NCBI GenBank assembly: GCA_003259005.1
Contig: QLII01000001.1
Span: forward strand, 4,046,501 to 4,110,500
Source: Spirosoma telluris
Lineage (GTDB): Bacteria > Bacteroidota > Bacteroidia > Cytophagales > Spirosomataceae
Length of the DNA stretch: 64,000 nucleotides
Direction: 5' to 3'
Shown here: in pieces, positions 11,101 to 23,285 of the stretch
Numbering within the stretch: the stretch's first letter is position 1
Layout: every line of letters begins with the position of its first letter
Notes under the pieces: model-generated
What the model was told of the DNA's origin: nothing
Database searches by the model: none
Seen by the model: only the letters and a program-made list of their open reading frames with translations
Program-made: the position numbers and the translations under genes

Positions 11101-14100
11101 CAAATGCAGGCCGATCTGGCCTCGTTGATGGACCAGCAAAATCGGATCGAGGCTCTCTTAAAAGCCCTTGTGCACTCCAGTACCTTTACAAACAGTCAGC
11201 CCAGTAGCAAGCCAGCAGTTGTATCGGTTAGCTCAGACCTTCCGGTGGTCAATGAGTACTCCGCACCCGTCGCTCCTGTCGTCGAAAAACCAGTAGTCAC
11301 CGTTGATTCTAAACTCATCGAAACGAGTCTCCTCTCGGTGGTGGCTGAAAAAACGGGTTACCCTGCCGAAATGCTCGACCTGAGTATGGACATGGAAGCT
11401 GATCTGGGCATCGACTCGATCAAACGGGTGGAAATCTTCGGCACCATGACCGAGGCTCATCCATCGGTGCAGGGGGTAAAACAACAGGAACTGGCCGAAC
11501 TGCGCACCCTTCAGCAGATTGTCGAGTATCTGGTCACCAAAATGATCCCTGAGCAAGACACCAGCGCACATTTCGTTCAATCAACTGAATCAGACAATAG
11601 GCTTTCCGCTCCAATTTCCACAACCTCAACCAACCCTTATCCTCAAAACGGCCCATCAGATCAGCCAGAACCGACAATCCCCACCCCTTCAGCGCCGGGG
11701 ATTCCCATCCCTGCGAAACCCGCTGTTGACCCTACACTCATTGAAACGAGCCTGCTCTCGGTGGTGGCCGAAAAAACGGGCTATCCTGCCGAAATGCTCG
11801 ACCTGAGTATGGACATGGAAGCCGACCTGGGCATTGACTCGATCAAACGGGTGGAAATCTTCGGCACCATGACCGAAGCTCATCCATCGGTACAGGGCGT
11901 AAAACAACAGGAATTGGCCGAACTACGAACCCTTCAGCAGATTGTCGAGTATCTGGTCGCTAAAATGGCAACAGGTCGGGAGGTCGCTGTCGAAAAAAAG
12001 TAGCCGCCGATACCGTCAGTCAGCCCCAGACCCGCTACTCGCCCGGAAAATATCCCAATGTGCCACGATCCGTGGCCACCCTGCGTTATCTTCCTGCCCC
12101 GGATGCGTTACTGATGCCCCAGGAAGGCATTACACTGGTTATCAACGACGGATCGGCTATAACACCGCGCTCTGCACGGAATTAACGACGCAAGGCCATC
12201 AACTCGTTGTCCTGACCTTTCCGACTGGCATAAGTGCCGCCAGACAGTCGTTCCCGGCGGGCATAACAGAGCGCAAGCTTCCAGACCATCAGGAGGAAAC
12301 AATTCAACGGACACTGAGTCAATTACCTGCATCGGTCAGTCAGGTTATTTATCTGCACCCGCGCCTTACGACGCCTATCGATGTGCAGACGTTTGCGGTG
12401 GCACAGGAGAAAGGCGTTCTGAAAACCGTTTTTTTCCTGGCAAAATACGTAAAGCAATCGTTGAATGCAGGCAACTGGCAAACCCGCCCAACCTTCCTGA
12501 CCGTTACCCGACAGGATGGGGCTTTGGGTACCGCCAATTCGGGCGGGATGCGATTTTAGGTGGTGGTCTCTTTGGTCTGACCAAGTCGCTGAATCTGGAA
12601 TGGCCCGGTGTATTTTGTCGGTCAGTCGATTTATCGCCGGAACTGTCGGCAGTGGAGGCTGCGGAGAAAATACGTCAGGAGGTATATGACTCAAATAGCT
12701 GCTTAACCCAAACGGCTTACAACGCAGTTGGTAAGCGATATACGCTGGTAGCCGAGCCGGTAGCCCCGTTCCGGAAATCGTCGTTAAGCGCCCGAATCAA
12801 CGAAAACAGCGTATTTCTGGTAACGGGCGGTGGTCGGGGCATTACCGCCACCTGCGTCAGTCAACTGGCCGCGACGTTTCGCTGTACGTTTATTCTGCTG
12901 GGTCGAACCGAACTCCAAACCGATGAACCCGCCTGGGCGCAGGATCTCTGCGAACCCGCCGAGTTAAAGCGGCAAGCCATGGAAACCCTGAAAGCAGCAG
13001 GCGAAAAACCACTTCCGCGTGTTGTAGAGCGCATGGTAAGCAACGTCCTGGCGCAACGGGAGATTCGGGCCAATCTGGATGATCTGAAAATACAGGGAGC
13101 CACGGCCTTTTATCGGTCAGTAGACGTGACCAATCCTGAAGCCGTAAAAACTGTTCTGAATGAATTAATACCTCAAACAGGGCCTGTTACGGGCTTACTC
13201 CACGGGGCTGGTCGACTAGCGGATAAATTGATCGAACATAAAACCGAAGCCGATTTCGATGCGGTCTTTGATGTTAAAGTACAGGGGCTGGCTGCGGTGA
13301 TGCAGGCGGTATCGCTGGCCGAGCTTCGGCACGTTGTTTTATTCTCTTCGGTAGCAGGATTTTACGGTAACGTTGGCCAAACCGACTACGCCATGGCCAA
13401 CGAGGTACTGAATCGCTTCGCCTATCTGTTCCGCAAAAATTGCCCGCAGGCGCAGGTTGTTTCCATCAACTGGGGGGCCTGGGATTCGGGCATGGTCAGT
13501 CCGGAACTCAAAAAAATGCTCCTGGCGCATCAGGTCGAATTGGTTCCTTCCGATGAAGGTCCACGCGCCCTGATCGACCAGTTGAGTGAGCAGGCACAGG
13601 ATCAGGTGCAGGTTGTGCTGGGTGGCACCCTGCCCATTGCCAAAGCCGTAACAAGCGAACCCCTACGCACCTATACCATTAATCGTACGCTAACGCTGGA
13701 CGCGAACCCGTTTCTGGAGCATCACCATATTCAGGGACACGCGGTATTACCCATTAATATCGCCAATGTCTGGATGGTCCAAACCGCCGACACCCTGTAT
13801 CCTGGCTTTCAGCTGTATCGGGAAAACAAGGTAAAGCTGTTCAAGGGTATCGTCTTCGATGGCCATCAACCAACTGATTTTCAGATTGTGGTACAGGAAC
13901 AGGAAAAGAACGCAGACCAGATTCAGGTGCTGGTAACGATCCAGAGCCTACGCCTTGGGAAGCTCCCACTACCCCATTATCAGGGGCAGGTTCTATTGGT
14001 TAGTCAACGCCCCAAGCCACCTGTCGAACCTCTTCCCGACATTCAAACGAGTGTTCCGGTGGTAGCCGATGCGTCCGTTCTGTACCAAAACGGCACGCTC

Positions 14101-14520
14101 TTTCACGGGCCCGATTTTCAGGGGGTCAAACAAGTGCTTTCGTGGGATGAAACCAGCGCCTTATTGCTGTGTGAGCATCCGGGCCTGTCCTGGGAGCGAC
14201 AAGGGCAGTTCCCGTCTTCATCCATCAACGGTTTCCTGACCGATATTATGTACCAGGGGCTGTTGATCTGGGTGCGCCGGTTTCATGATTGCGCCTGTCT
14301 GCCACTCACAACGGGTTGTGTAGACATGACCCAAGAGTTACCGTTTGGCCGACCCTTCTACGTGTCGCTCCGGGTGGTACAATCAACGGAGTTCACCATG
14401 GTAGCCGACTTAACCGCTTTTGATGCAGTGACGGGTGTGGTTTTCCTGAAAACGCATCAGGCCAGTGTCACCATCAGCCGGACGCTACAATGGGATCAGT
14501 CCGAACGCATAGCGAGCTAA
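8157..14520 (+). CDS. PfaA-like polyunsaturated/secondary lipid synthase subunit, KS-AT-ACP-ACP-KR-DH (five frameshifts)
   Basis: After restoring one base at each of five breaks, this is a single 2122-residue megasynthase. The ketosynthase (1-~465) has active-site Cys (DAACAAS, ~216) and both His residues (EAHGTGT ~351; GHTKAAAG ~391). The acyltransferase has nucleophile motif GHSYGE (~689). Two acyl carrier domains carry the phosphopantetheine serine in GIDSIKRVEI (~1088 and ~1229). The ketoreductase has a Rossmann loop (VTGGGRGI, ~1556) and catalytic Tyr (YAMANE, ~1746). The C-terminal hot-dog dehydratase has HHIQGHAVLP. This order is that of PfaA in PUFA synthases. Breaks are at 8771-8775 (G), 9536-9539 (G), 11993-11999 (A), ~12165 (C) and 12545-12547 (G). 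Each is explained by one missing base, so I treat the gene as functional. Confidence 0.88.
11314..11958 (+). repeat. Duplicated ACP domain pair, 222-bp direct repeats
   Basis: The ACP-coding blocks at 11314-11535 and 11737-11958 encode 74 identical residues and differ only at scattered silent positions. The linker between them is Pro/Ser/Thr-rich. Tandem ACPs are normal in Pfa synthases, but complete protein identity points to a recent duplication or gene conversion. Confidence 0.9.
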
Positions 14521-14524
14521 ACCC

Positions 14525-17500
14525 ATGAAAACAGGTCGAACAGGGGAGCAAATAGCGGTGGTGGGCATGGGCGCTTTATTCCCAGACGCAACTTCACCAG
14601 AGCAGTTCTGGGCGAATCTGGTTGCCAACAAATCGGCAGTCAGTCAGGCAACAGAGCGCGACTTCGACATTGATCCGACCCTGTTTTTCAACGAAGAGAA
14701 GGGTACGTTAGACACTTTTTATTCCAGGCAGGGTGGCTTTATCCGGGACTTTTCCTTTGATCCGGAAGGTTACAAACTTGACGCACAGATCTTGCTTAAC
14801 CAGGATCGCCATGCACACTGGTGCCTATACGTGCCCAACAGGCGCTTCAGAACAGCGGTTACTGGCAACACGACCGCCTGAATCGGTGTGGGGTAATCAT
14901 GGGTAATCTGTCATTCCCCACCCGAAAATCTTGGCAAATTCTGTCCAATCTGTATGCCGATATGGCCCGACAATCGCTGGAAAACCAGACGGGCGAATCC
15001 ATACCGCTCCCGCGTCTTTATCCGGCAACGCTGGCTGATTTTCAGGACACCCTCATTGTCAGCACGCCCTCGTCCCTGATTGCTCAGGCGCTTGGTCTGT
15101 CTGGGCCCCATTACTCGCTTGATGCCGCCTGTGCCTCCAGCCTGTATGCCGTGAAGCTGGCCTGCGATGAATTGCGTAACGGAAACGCGGATATGATGCT
15201 GGCGGGAGCTGTCAATGGCGCTCATCCCCTTCAGATTCACATTGGTTTTTCGTACTTCCACGCCTACCCGCTCGTATCTGAGTCATCGGCCCCACTCGAT
15301 CAGCAATCGAGCGGCCTGACCTCTTCCGAAGGAGCGGGAATGGTTCTGCTGAAACGGCTTTCTGACGCCCAACGGGATGGGGATACGATTCACGCCATCA
15401 TCGACGAAGTGAGTTTGTCGAACGATGGGAAAGGCGAATTTTTACTGACCCCAAATCCTAAGGGGCAACGGTTGGCGTTTGAGCGGGCCTATAGCCAAAC
15501 GCCGTTTGGCCCTGAAGCGATCGATTACCTTGAGTGTCATGCAACCGGCACCAAACTGGGGGATAAAACGGAGTTGAACAGTATCAGCGACTTTTTCGGT
15601 GCATCCGTTCCGTATATCGGTTCTGTCAAATCGAACGTGGGTCATTTGCTGACGGCAGCCGGTATGACCAGTATGCTAAAAGTCATTCTGGCCATGCAGC
15701 GGCAGATTCTTCCGGCAACCATTGGTATTAAAGCGCCCCTTTCCTCGGCAGATGGGCAGGTCGGCGCGCGACAAGTAATCCGCGAAAATAGAAGCTGGCC
15801 CCGAAAAGGCACTATTTCCCGGGCGGGTATCAATGCCTTTGGCTTTGGTGGCACCAACGCTCACATGATTGTATCGGCTCCGGCTACCACCAGTCAACCG
15901 GAAACGGCTCCCGTCAGTCAGCCGCCGGTACCCATGGCCATTGTGGGCATGGATCTGCATATGGGCAACTGCGAAAACCTGGACGAGTTTTATCAGACGC
16001 TGCTGTCGGGCCGACAACATTTCCGGGAGTTGCCCCCTGAACGCTGGAAAGGGCTGGATGCCTTATACCAAACACTGGATGCCGTCGGTCTGCCCGACAG
16101 GAGTCAGTTGCGGGGTGCCTGGATCGACGCGTTCGAGATTGATTTACTACGATTTAAAATCCAGCCGAACGAAGCCGAACGAACGACACCGCAACAGATT
16201 TTGATGTTGAAGGTGGCCGATCGGGCTATTCGCGATGCCGGACTGGACAAACTGGAAGGACAGGGAGCCAATGTCGCGGTGATTATTGCGATGGAAACCG
16301 AACTGGAAATCTATCAGCGTCTGGGGCGCTGGCATATGGAGTTGCAGGTTCATCGTGCCGTTCAGGATGCGGGACTGGTGGTCAATCAATCAGCACTGAA
16401 TGAGTTGACCCACGAGCTAAAAAACGTCATTTTCTCTGACTTCGAAGGTCATTCGGTTGGTGAACATACGGGCTTTGTGGGTAACATTATTGCGAGCCGA
16501 ATTGCGTCATTGATGGATTTTACGGGACCGGCGTTCACAGTTTCATCCAGCGAAAATGGGGTTTATAAGGCACTGGAGATAGCCCGCAATTTACTATCCA
16601 GCCGTGAGGTCGATGCTGTCGTTTTGGGAGCCGTCGACCTGGGCGGTGGATTTGAACAGGTGCTAACCCGGCAAGCCATCCACCCTATTCAGACCGGACC
16701 CGTGTCAATGGGCTGGAACCACAGCAGTCAGGGCTGGGCAATTGGCGAAGGTGCCGGTGCGATTGTCCTGAAACGGGCGGATGAAACGACTCATGATCGC
16801 GTGTATGCCCGACTCGATGATCTGGCGATTGTGCAATCGGACTCCACGAGTTTACGCGGAACAGTTAGTGCCAATGCTGTGACGGAAGCCGCCCGACAGG
16901 TACTGCATCGGCAACAACTCAACCCATCCGACATTGGCTATCTGGAAGTTTCGGGAAGTGGTATTCAGGCCGAAAATCAGGCCGAAATAGCGGGACTCAC
17001 CCAGGCGTATGGCGGGACCGATAGCAGACTCACCTGCGCCCTGGGCAGCAGTAAAGCCCATATTGGGCATACGTTTACGGCTTCAGGTATTGCCTCCCTC
17101 ATTCAAACGGCGTTGTCGCTCTACTATCGGTTACTGCCGGGTGTTCCTAACTGGGAAGGCCCATTTTCGGCAGAGCCGTTTGTGGGTTCTCCATTTTACG
17201 TTCCTGACTATTCGCGACCCTGGATTCCAGAAAAAGGAACGCGACTACTCAGGGCAGCAATCAATGGCCTTGCTGCCGATGGAACCAGTGCCCACGTGCT
17301 TCTGTCAGAAGGGACTCACCCAACCCAGGATCAGCCGTCGTCGTATCTGCTGCGGGGTGGTGAGCGGCTTTTCCCGATTCAGGGAAAGACTATTGACGAA
17401 TTGGTAGCAGGCCTGGCTGACATCGAAAACCAACTGACGACGAACTCATTCAGCCGGATTTCCGATCAACTGTGTGCTGGCGTTAAGTCGTCTTCCGCAC

Positions 17501-20500
17501 CGGTTCAAACGCTGGTGCTGGTGGCCGGATCGAATGGGGGACTGAAGCGGGAGATTCGTTTTTTCAGGACTGGACTTACGCAGCATACGGCTCCGACGAG
17601 TCCGCTACAAACACCGGCGGGTAGTTATTATACGCCAAATCCACTTGGTGCTATGGGCAAGCTCGCGCTGGTTTATCCGGGTTCGGGGAGCCCTTATTCA
17701 GGCGCAGGTGCCCTACTGTTTCAGGCGTTCCCGGCGTTGTACAATCTACTGTATAAACAGGGGTATGAACCCGCCGATGCCCTCGGTGCCGATCTGTATC
17801 CCCGCAACCTTTTTGCCCTGAGCCCGTCGGGGAAACAGGAAGCTGAACGCCAGTTTCAGGTCAACACACCCGCTATTATGCTGGCGGGCTGTACCTTCTC
17901 TGGACTGTTCACCCGAATACTGGAAGATTATCTGGACGTAAAAGCCGACGCTGCTTTTGGCTACAGTTTGGGTGAAGCCAGTGCGCTCTTCTACAGTCAG
18001 GGAATCTGGAGCACGGCCAATGTGGAGGAAAAGTTTGTTCAGGCTCCCCTATTCCGGGAAAAAGTGGGTGGCCGGATGACCTTACTGGCCGAACTCTGGC
18101 AACTTCCCGAAGCCGAAGCACGGGAGCGGTGGAGTTCCCGATTGATTCACCAACCCAATGGGATTCCGGGCTACCCATCGCTGGCCGACTGGTACCGGCA
18201 GGCCGTTGCTCCTGTCGAAAGCCGGGTATTTCTGACGTTTATCAATACGAACACGGAGATTATCCTGTCGGGAGACTCCGCCGATCTGGATCGCGTGCTG
18301 GCTACCCATCAGTTAACAGCTATTTCCCTGACGATCAACAATGTGGTGCATCACGAGTTTTGCCGTCGGGTGTCCAGCGAACTGAGGACGATGCACCATC
18401 TACCCGTTCAGCAGGTTCCCAACAAAACCATTTATTCCAGCATAACGGCCGAACCGCTGGCAATCAACAGTGATGTGCTGGCCAACAACTCGCTGGAGGT
18501 ATGTTGTCAGGCAGTAGACTGGCCGCGTATCATTCAGAAACTGGCAACTGACAACCATAAGCTGTTTATTGAAGTGGGTGCCAATGCTACCTGCTCCCGG
18601 TGGATTTCGGAGGTAGTAGCCGATCAGGACCATGCCGTTCTGCCCATGGATCGAAAGGGCTCCAGTGTGCTCCGCAATCTGACAGGACTCATGGCCAGAC
18701 TATTGGCGCATGGCATCCCCGTCAACCTGGCTCCTTTTTACGAGCGTCTATCAACGACAAAAAGCCCCCGCAAAGCCTTACTCAAAACGTTACGTACCGG
18801 GGGGCCACGCTTCGAGTCTCTGGTGCTGACGCCGGAAAGTCGAATGCATTTCTCCCAACCCAGTAAACGAATCGAACTCATGCTGGTCGAAACAAATACC
18901 TCTTTTTTAACCAACTACCCGCAATCAGCCACGAGCCAGACAACCGTTCTGTCAGGTGGTCAATCCGAACCGATAGCCGACGTTCTGGATAGTCTGCCAC
19001 AGCCCCTGGCAGAAAATGGTCTATCCATACAGGACTATTCAGACCCGAATCGTCTGCTGAATAAACCCGTGATTTGGGATGAAGCCGATCTGCTGACCTT
19101 TGCCAGTGGTAAAATTCAGGACGTGTTTGGGGAAGACTACGCCATCATCGACACCTATCCGCGCCGGGTGATGTTGCCTAAACCACCCTATCTACTCGTA
19201 AGCCGTGTGACCAAACTGGACGCAAAATGCCACGAATACAAGCCGTCGCGCATCACAACCGAATACGACATTCCCTACCAGTCGGCGTTTACCACCGATG
19301 GTCAGATTCCTACGGCGGTAGCCGTTGAATCCGGGCAGTGCGACCTGCTCCTGATCAGCTACCTGGGCATCGACTTTGCGAACAAGGGTAACTATGTATA
19401 TCGGCTGCTGGATTGTACCCTAACCTTTACCGACGACCTGCCATTTGAAGGACAAACCCTGCGTTACGACATCTCAATCGACCGTTTTGTGCGGAATGGT
19501 CCCAATTTACTCTTCTTTTTTAGCTACCGATGCTACGTCGAAGAGAGGCTGGTGCTGAAAATGGATGGTGGTTGCGCTGGCTTTTTCAGTGATGCCGATC
19601 TGGCATTGGGGCAGGGGTTGTCTTTAGCCCGCAGGAAATCAGCCAGCGCGCCAATCGGCAACGAAAAGCCTTTACCCCTCTGCTCGACTGCGCCAAAATC
19701 GCCTTCTCGACCGATGATCTGATAGCGCTGGTACAAGGAGATCTGGTCAACTGTTTTGGTGAGGCTTATTTGCCTAACGGTCGGAACCCTTCGCTCCGAT
19801 TACCCCCGCATGACATCCTGATGCTGGACCGAATCACGCGGGTTGACCGACAGGGTGGTAGCGCCGGACTGGGTTTCATTGAGGCCGAGAAAGACCTTCA
19901 CCCCGACGACTGGTATTTCCCCTGTCATTTCCGGGATGATGAGGTGCTGGCGGGTTCCTTACAGGCCGAGGGTGGAAGCCAGCTCCTTCGTTTTTACATG
20001 TTGTTGCTGGGTATGCAACGGCTAACCAAAGATGCCCGCTTCCAGCCCGTGTTGAACGTGCCTCAGAAAGTCCGGTGCCGCAAAGAGGTGCCCGCTAAGG
20101 TTGGGAAGCTTCTGTATCAACTGGATATTCGGGAGATCGGCCTGGTACCCGAACCCTATGTTATCGCCGATTTAACGATTCTCTACGAAGGTCAGATCGC
20201 TGTTTTTTTCGAGAATCTAGGCCTGCGACTACAGGAGAAAGATCAGCCGTCGTATCAGAAAAGCCTATTGCCGCGTCAGGAAGGCATTTATGTCAAGCCT
20301 GTCGATAAGCCGGTACTCTTGAACGAATTTCATATTACCCAACTGGCGCTGGGGCCTGTTTCCAAGTGTTTCGGTGAGGAGTATGACGTATTTGAGGGTC
20401 GGGCGCTTTCACGGCAACCCAACACCGACCTTCAGTTGATTTCCAGAATCCTGTCCACAACAGGAAAACGGCACGTATTTACGAACAAACCGGTCATGGT

Positions 20501-21452
20501 GAGCGAATATGATGTGCCTGCCGATGCCTGGTTCTATAAGCAGAATGCCGCTCCGGTGATGCCTTATTCCATTTTGATGGAGATTGGCCTGCAACCCTGT
20601 GGCTTTCTGGGTGCCTATCTGGGTACGACGCTGATTTTCCCCGATAAAGATCTGTTCCTGCGCAACCTCGACGGCGACGGCAATTTGCTGCGTCCGGTTG
20701 ATCTGCGCGGCAAAACGATCACCAACCGAGTTTGTCTGCTGAGTCATACGGCACTGAATGGGACGATTCTGCAACGATACGATTTTGAGTTATCCGTCGA
20801 TGGCCAACCCTTCTATCAGGGAAGTGCCTCGTTCGGTTGTTTTACGAAAGAAGACCTGTCGAATCAGATAGGGCTGGACCGGGGTGCGCACGTAGCACTC
20901 TGGTACAAAACCCAACCCGCCGACCAGTTGAACCGTCTGTCGTTTAAACTCGATTCGCTTTTCGGACGCATGAAGCTGTTTCGCTCGGTCAACCCCGCTT
21001 CTCCCCATCTGCATCTGGCCAGCGATCAGTTAGCACTCCTCGACCATGCGATTGTAGTTAAAGAGGGCGGCCACTACGGCAAGGGCTATGTGTTTGCCCA
21101 GAAGTCAATTCAGCCGCATAACTGGTTCTTCACCTGTCATTTCTATACCGATCCGGTTATGCCGGGCTCACTGGGCGTGGAGTCGATGCTACAGGCCATG
21201 CAGGTATTTGTGCTTCAGCAGGGTCTGGCCGATGGCCTGGCGGGGGTTTCATTTCAACAGGCGGCACCGCACAAAACCGTCTGGAAATACCGGGGACAAA
21301 TTTTGAGCAGCGATCCCGACATGAACCTGGAAATCCATATCAAAACGATTGAACGAACCCATGAGTCGTTGCTACTAACAGCTGATGCCAGCCTATGGAA
21401 AGGGCCATTACGCATTTATGCCGTGACTGACTTAGGATTGCTTGTTCGTTGA
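14525..21452 (+). CDS. PfaC-like synthase subunit, KS-CLF-AT-DH-DH (two frameshifts)
   Basis: Starting four bases after the previous stop, the repaired gene encodes 2309 residues. A ketosynthase has Cys ~203 (DAACASS), His ~339 (ECHATGT) and His ~374 (GHLLTAAG). A second KS fold (~469-930) has lost the nucleophile, with Glu at ~677 in SSSENGVYKAL, and the first His (SGSGIQA), so it is a chain-length factor. A malonyl/acyl-transferase follows with GYSLGE (~1148), then two FabA-type double hot-dog dehydratases with CHFRDDEV (~1802) and CHFYTDPVMPG (~2206), each preceded by a pseudo hot-dog. Classical PfaC lacks the AT, which is usually the separate PfaB. Breaks are near 14812 and at 19614-19617 (missing G). 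Confidence 0.87.
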
Positions 21453-21468
21453 TCTTAGTCTTAGTCCA

Positions 21469-21529
21469 GATTCTATTGATTCTCTGGATTCTATTGTCTT
21501 TCTAATCGCCGTTTACAACCTGTAGAATC
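21469..21529. repeat. GATTC/GAATC intergenic repeat array 1
   Basis: GATTC occurs at 21469, 21478 and 21487 at an exact 9-base spacing, and GAATC in the opposite sense at 21525. The array lies between the PfaC-like and PfaD-like genes and resembles the arrays at 23189 and 26588. Confidence 0.6.
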
Positions 21530-21544
21530 TAAAACTCACCACCC

Positions 21545-23119
21545 ATGACTGCGACGTTACCATCCATAGAATCCCCACCTTCAAACGGCATCAGCTATAG
21601 CCCGGCATCCGTAACCGCCAAATGGTTTGGTGACCAGCGCATGGTCCGTTTCGATCAGACGGGTATTCGTCAACTCCTTGAAGCCGGTGGCGAAACCTGT
21701 TTCTGGGTACGCGATGTACAGGGGCGAATCGGTGCTACCACTAGTTTCGGCACGACCGATCCGGCTCAACTCTGTTCGATGGAACTGCTGGCAACTCTGC
21801 CCCCCTACCGGCCCGAACAGTTTGGCGACCCATTGTTCCGGCAAACGTATGGCACCCGCTATGCGTACATGGCGGGTGCCATGGCCAATGGCATCGCGTC
21901 CGAAGCATTGGTTATTGCGCTGGGCAAGGCGGGGATGCTGGCATCGTTCGGTGCCGGAGGATTGGTCCCCGCACGAATTGAGCAGGCGATTGACACCATT
22001 CAGCAGGCACTTCCCAACGGCCCTTACGCCTTCAACCTGATTCATAGCCCCAGCGAAGAAGCGCTGGAGCGGAAAGCGGTTGACCTGTATCTGCAAAAAG
22101 GCGTAACGGTGATTGAAGCCTCCGCCTTTTTAGGCCTGACCGAACACGTTGTTCGCTACCGGGCAGCCGGTATGCAGCGTCGTTCTGATGGGACTATTCA
22201 GGCAACCAATCGGGTTATTGCCAAAGTATCGCGGCTCGAAGTCGCTTCCGTTTTCCTGAAACCTGCACCAGCCAGTATCCTACAGAAGTTGGTCGACACG
22301 GGCAGCATCAGTCCAGAGCAAGCCCAAATGGCGGGTAGTCTACCCATGGCCGATGACATTACCGTCGAAGCCGATTCCGGGGGACATACCGATAAACGTT
22401 CACTGGTTTGCTTATTACCAGCCATCCTGAATTTACGGGATCAGATTCAGGCAGAGCAGAAGTATGCGCAGCCCGTGCGGATTGGAGCGGCCGGGGGTAT
22501 CAGCACGCCCGAATCGGTGGCCGGGGCATTCGCGATGGGGGCATCTTATGTCGTAACAGGCTCGATTAACCAGGCTTGTCGCGAATCCGGCACCTCCGAT
22601 CATGTGCGGGCCGTTCTGGCGCAGGTCAGTATGACCGATGTCATGATGGCTCCCGCAGCCGATATGTTCGAACTGGGCGTGAAACTCCAGGTGGCGAAGA
22701 AAGGAACGCTCTTCGGGCCTCGGGCGCAAAAACTATACGATTTATACAATGCCTACCCAAGTTGGGAAGCCATTCCAGAGAAAGAACGAACAGTCCTGGA
22801 AAAGACCGTGCTGGGTGAGTCCTTTGTAACGATCTGGGAACACTGTCTGGCTTTTTTTTCGGAGCGGGACCCGGAACAGATTACGCTGGCAACCGATCAT
22901 CCAAAGCGTAAAATGGCGCTGGTGTTCCGCTGGTATCTGGGTCTGTCATCGGTATGGGCCAACCGGGGCGTTGCCGGTCGCGAGCTGGACTATCAAATCT
23001 GGTGTGGGCCTGCCATGGGCTCGTTCAACCAGTGGGTGAAAGGAAGCCGACTGGAATCCTGGCAAAACCGATATGTAGCCGACATAGCCGACCAACTTCT
23101 ACAGGGGCTGCCTACCTGA
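21545..23119 (+). CDS. pfaD: PfaD-family FMN-dependent enoyl reductase
   Basis: The 524-residue protein matches the length and sequence style of PfaD, the stand-alone trans-acting enoyl reductase of PUFA synthases, related to the nitronate monooxygenase TIM-barrel flavoproteins. Supporting segments are RIGAAGGISTPESVAGAFAM and GASYVVTGSINQA in the FMN-binding half, DVMMAPAADMFELGVKLQV, and the C-terminal MALVFRWYLGLSSVWAN. It reduces enoyl-ACP intermediates only in selected cycles, which sets the final double-bond pattern. The ATG at 21545 lies 92 bases after the PfaC-like stop, the gap being filled by a GATTC/GAATC array. No frameshift is seen. Confidence 0.92.
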   Translation: MTATLPSIESPPSNGISYSPASVTAKWFGDQRMVRFDQTGIRQLLEAGGETCFWVRDVQGRIGATTSFGTTDPAQLCSMELLATLPPYRPEQFGDPLFRQTYGTRYAYMAGAMANGIASEALVIALGKAGMLASFGAGGLVPARIEQAIDTIQQALPNGPYAFNLIHSPSEEALERKAVDLYLQKGVTVIEASAFLGLTEHVVRYRAAGMQRRSDGTIQATNRVIAKVSRLEVASVFLKPAPASILQKLVDTGSISPEQAQMAGSLPMADDITVEADSGGHTDKRSLVCLLPAILNLRDQIQAEQKYAQPVRIGAAGGISTPESVAGAFAMGASYVVTGSINQACRESGTSDHVRAVLAQVSMTDVMMAPAADMFELGVKLQVAKKGTLFGPRAQKLYDLYNAYPSWEAIPEKERTVLEKTVLGESFVTIWEHCLAFFSERDPEQITLATDHPKRKMALVFRWYLGLSSVWANRGVAGRELDYQIWCGPAMGSFNQWVKGSRLESWQNRYVADIADQLLQGLPT

Positions 23120-23188
23120 ATCGACTTCAGTACCTGGCCATGCTGGGTGTTCAACTGGATTCCAGCTATCGGCAAGTATGCATTCAAT

Positions 23189-23282
23189 GATTCTTATTGA
23201 TTCTATAGATTCTGACTATGATCATACCTGTACGGGCGTCGGACGGACGATGCCGCTCCGAGAATCAAAAAAACATAGAATC
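23189..23282. repeat. GATTC/GAATC intergenic repeat array 2
   Basis: GATTC at 23189, 23199 and 23208 is followed by GAATC at 23262 and 23278, just before the ATG of the phosphopantetheinyl transferase. The polarity matches the other arrays: GATTC left, GAATC right. Confidence 0.55.
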
Positions 23283-23285
23283 CCC

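Noticed and set aside
8771..21452. Phase variation or pseudogenisation of the lipid synthase genes
   Set aside because: The runs are only 2-7 bases long, the losses occur equally in pyruvate kinase and other genes, and all motifs survive on both sides; sequencing error is simpler.
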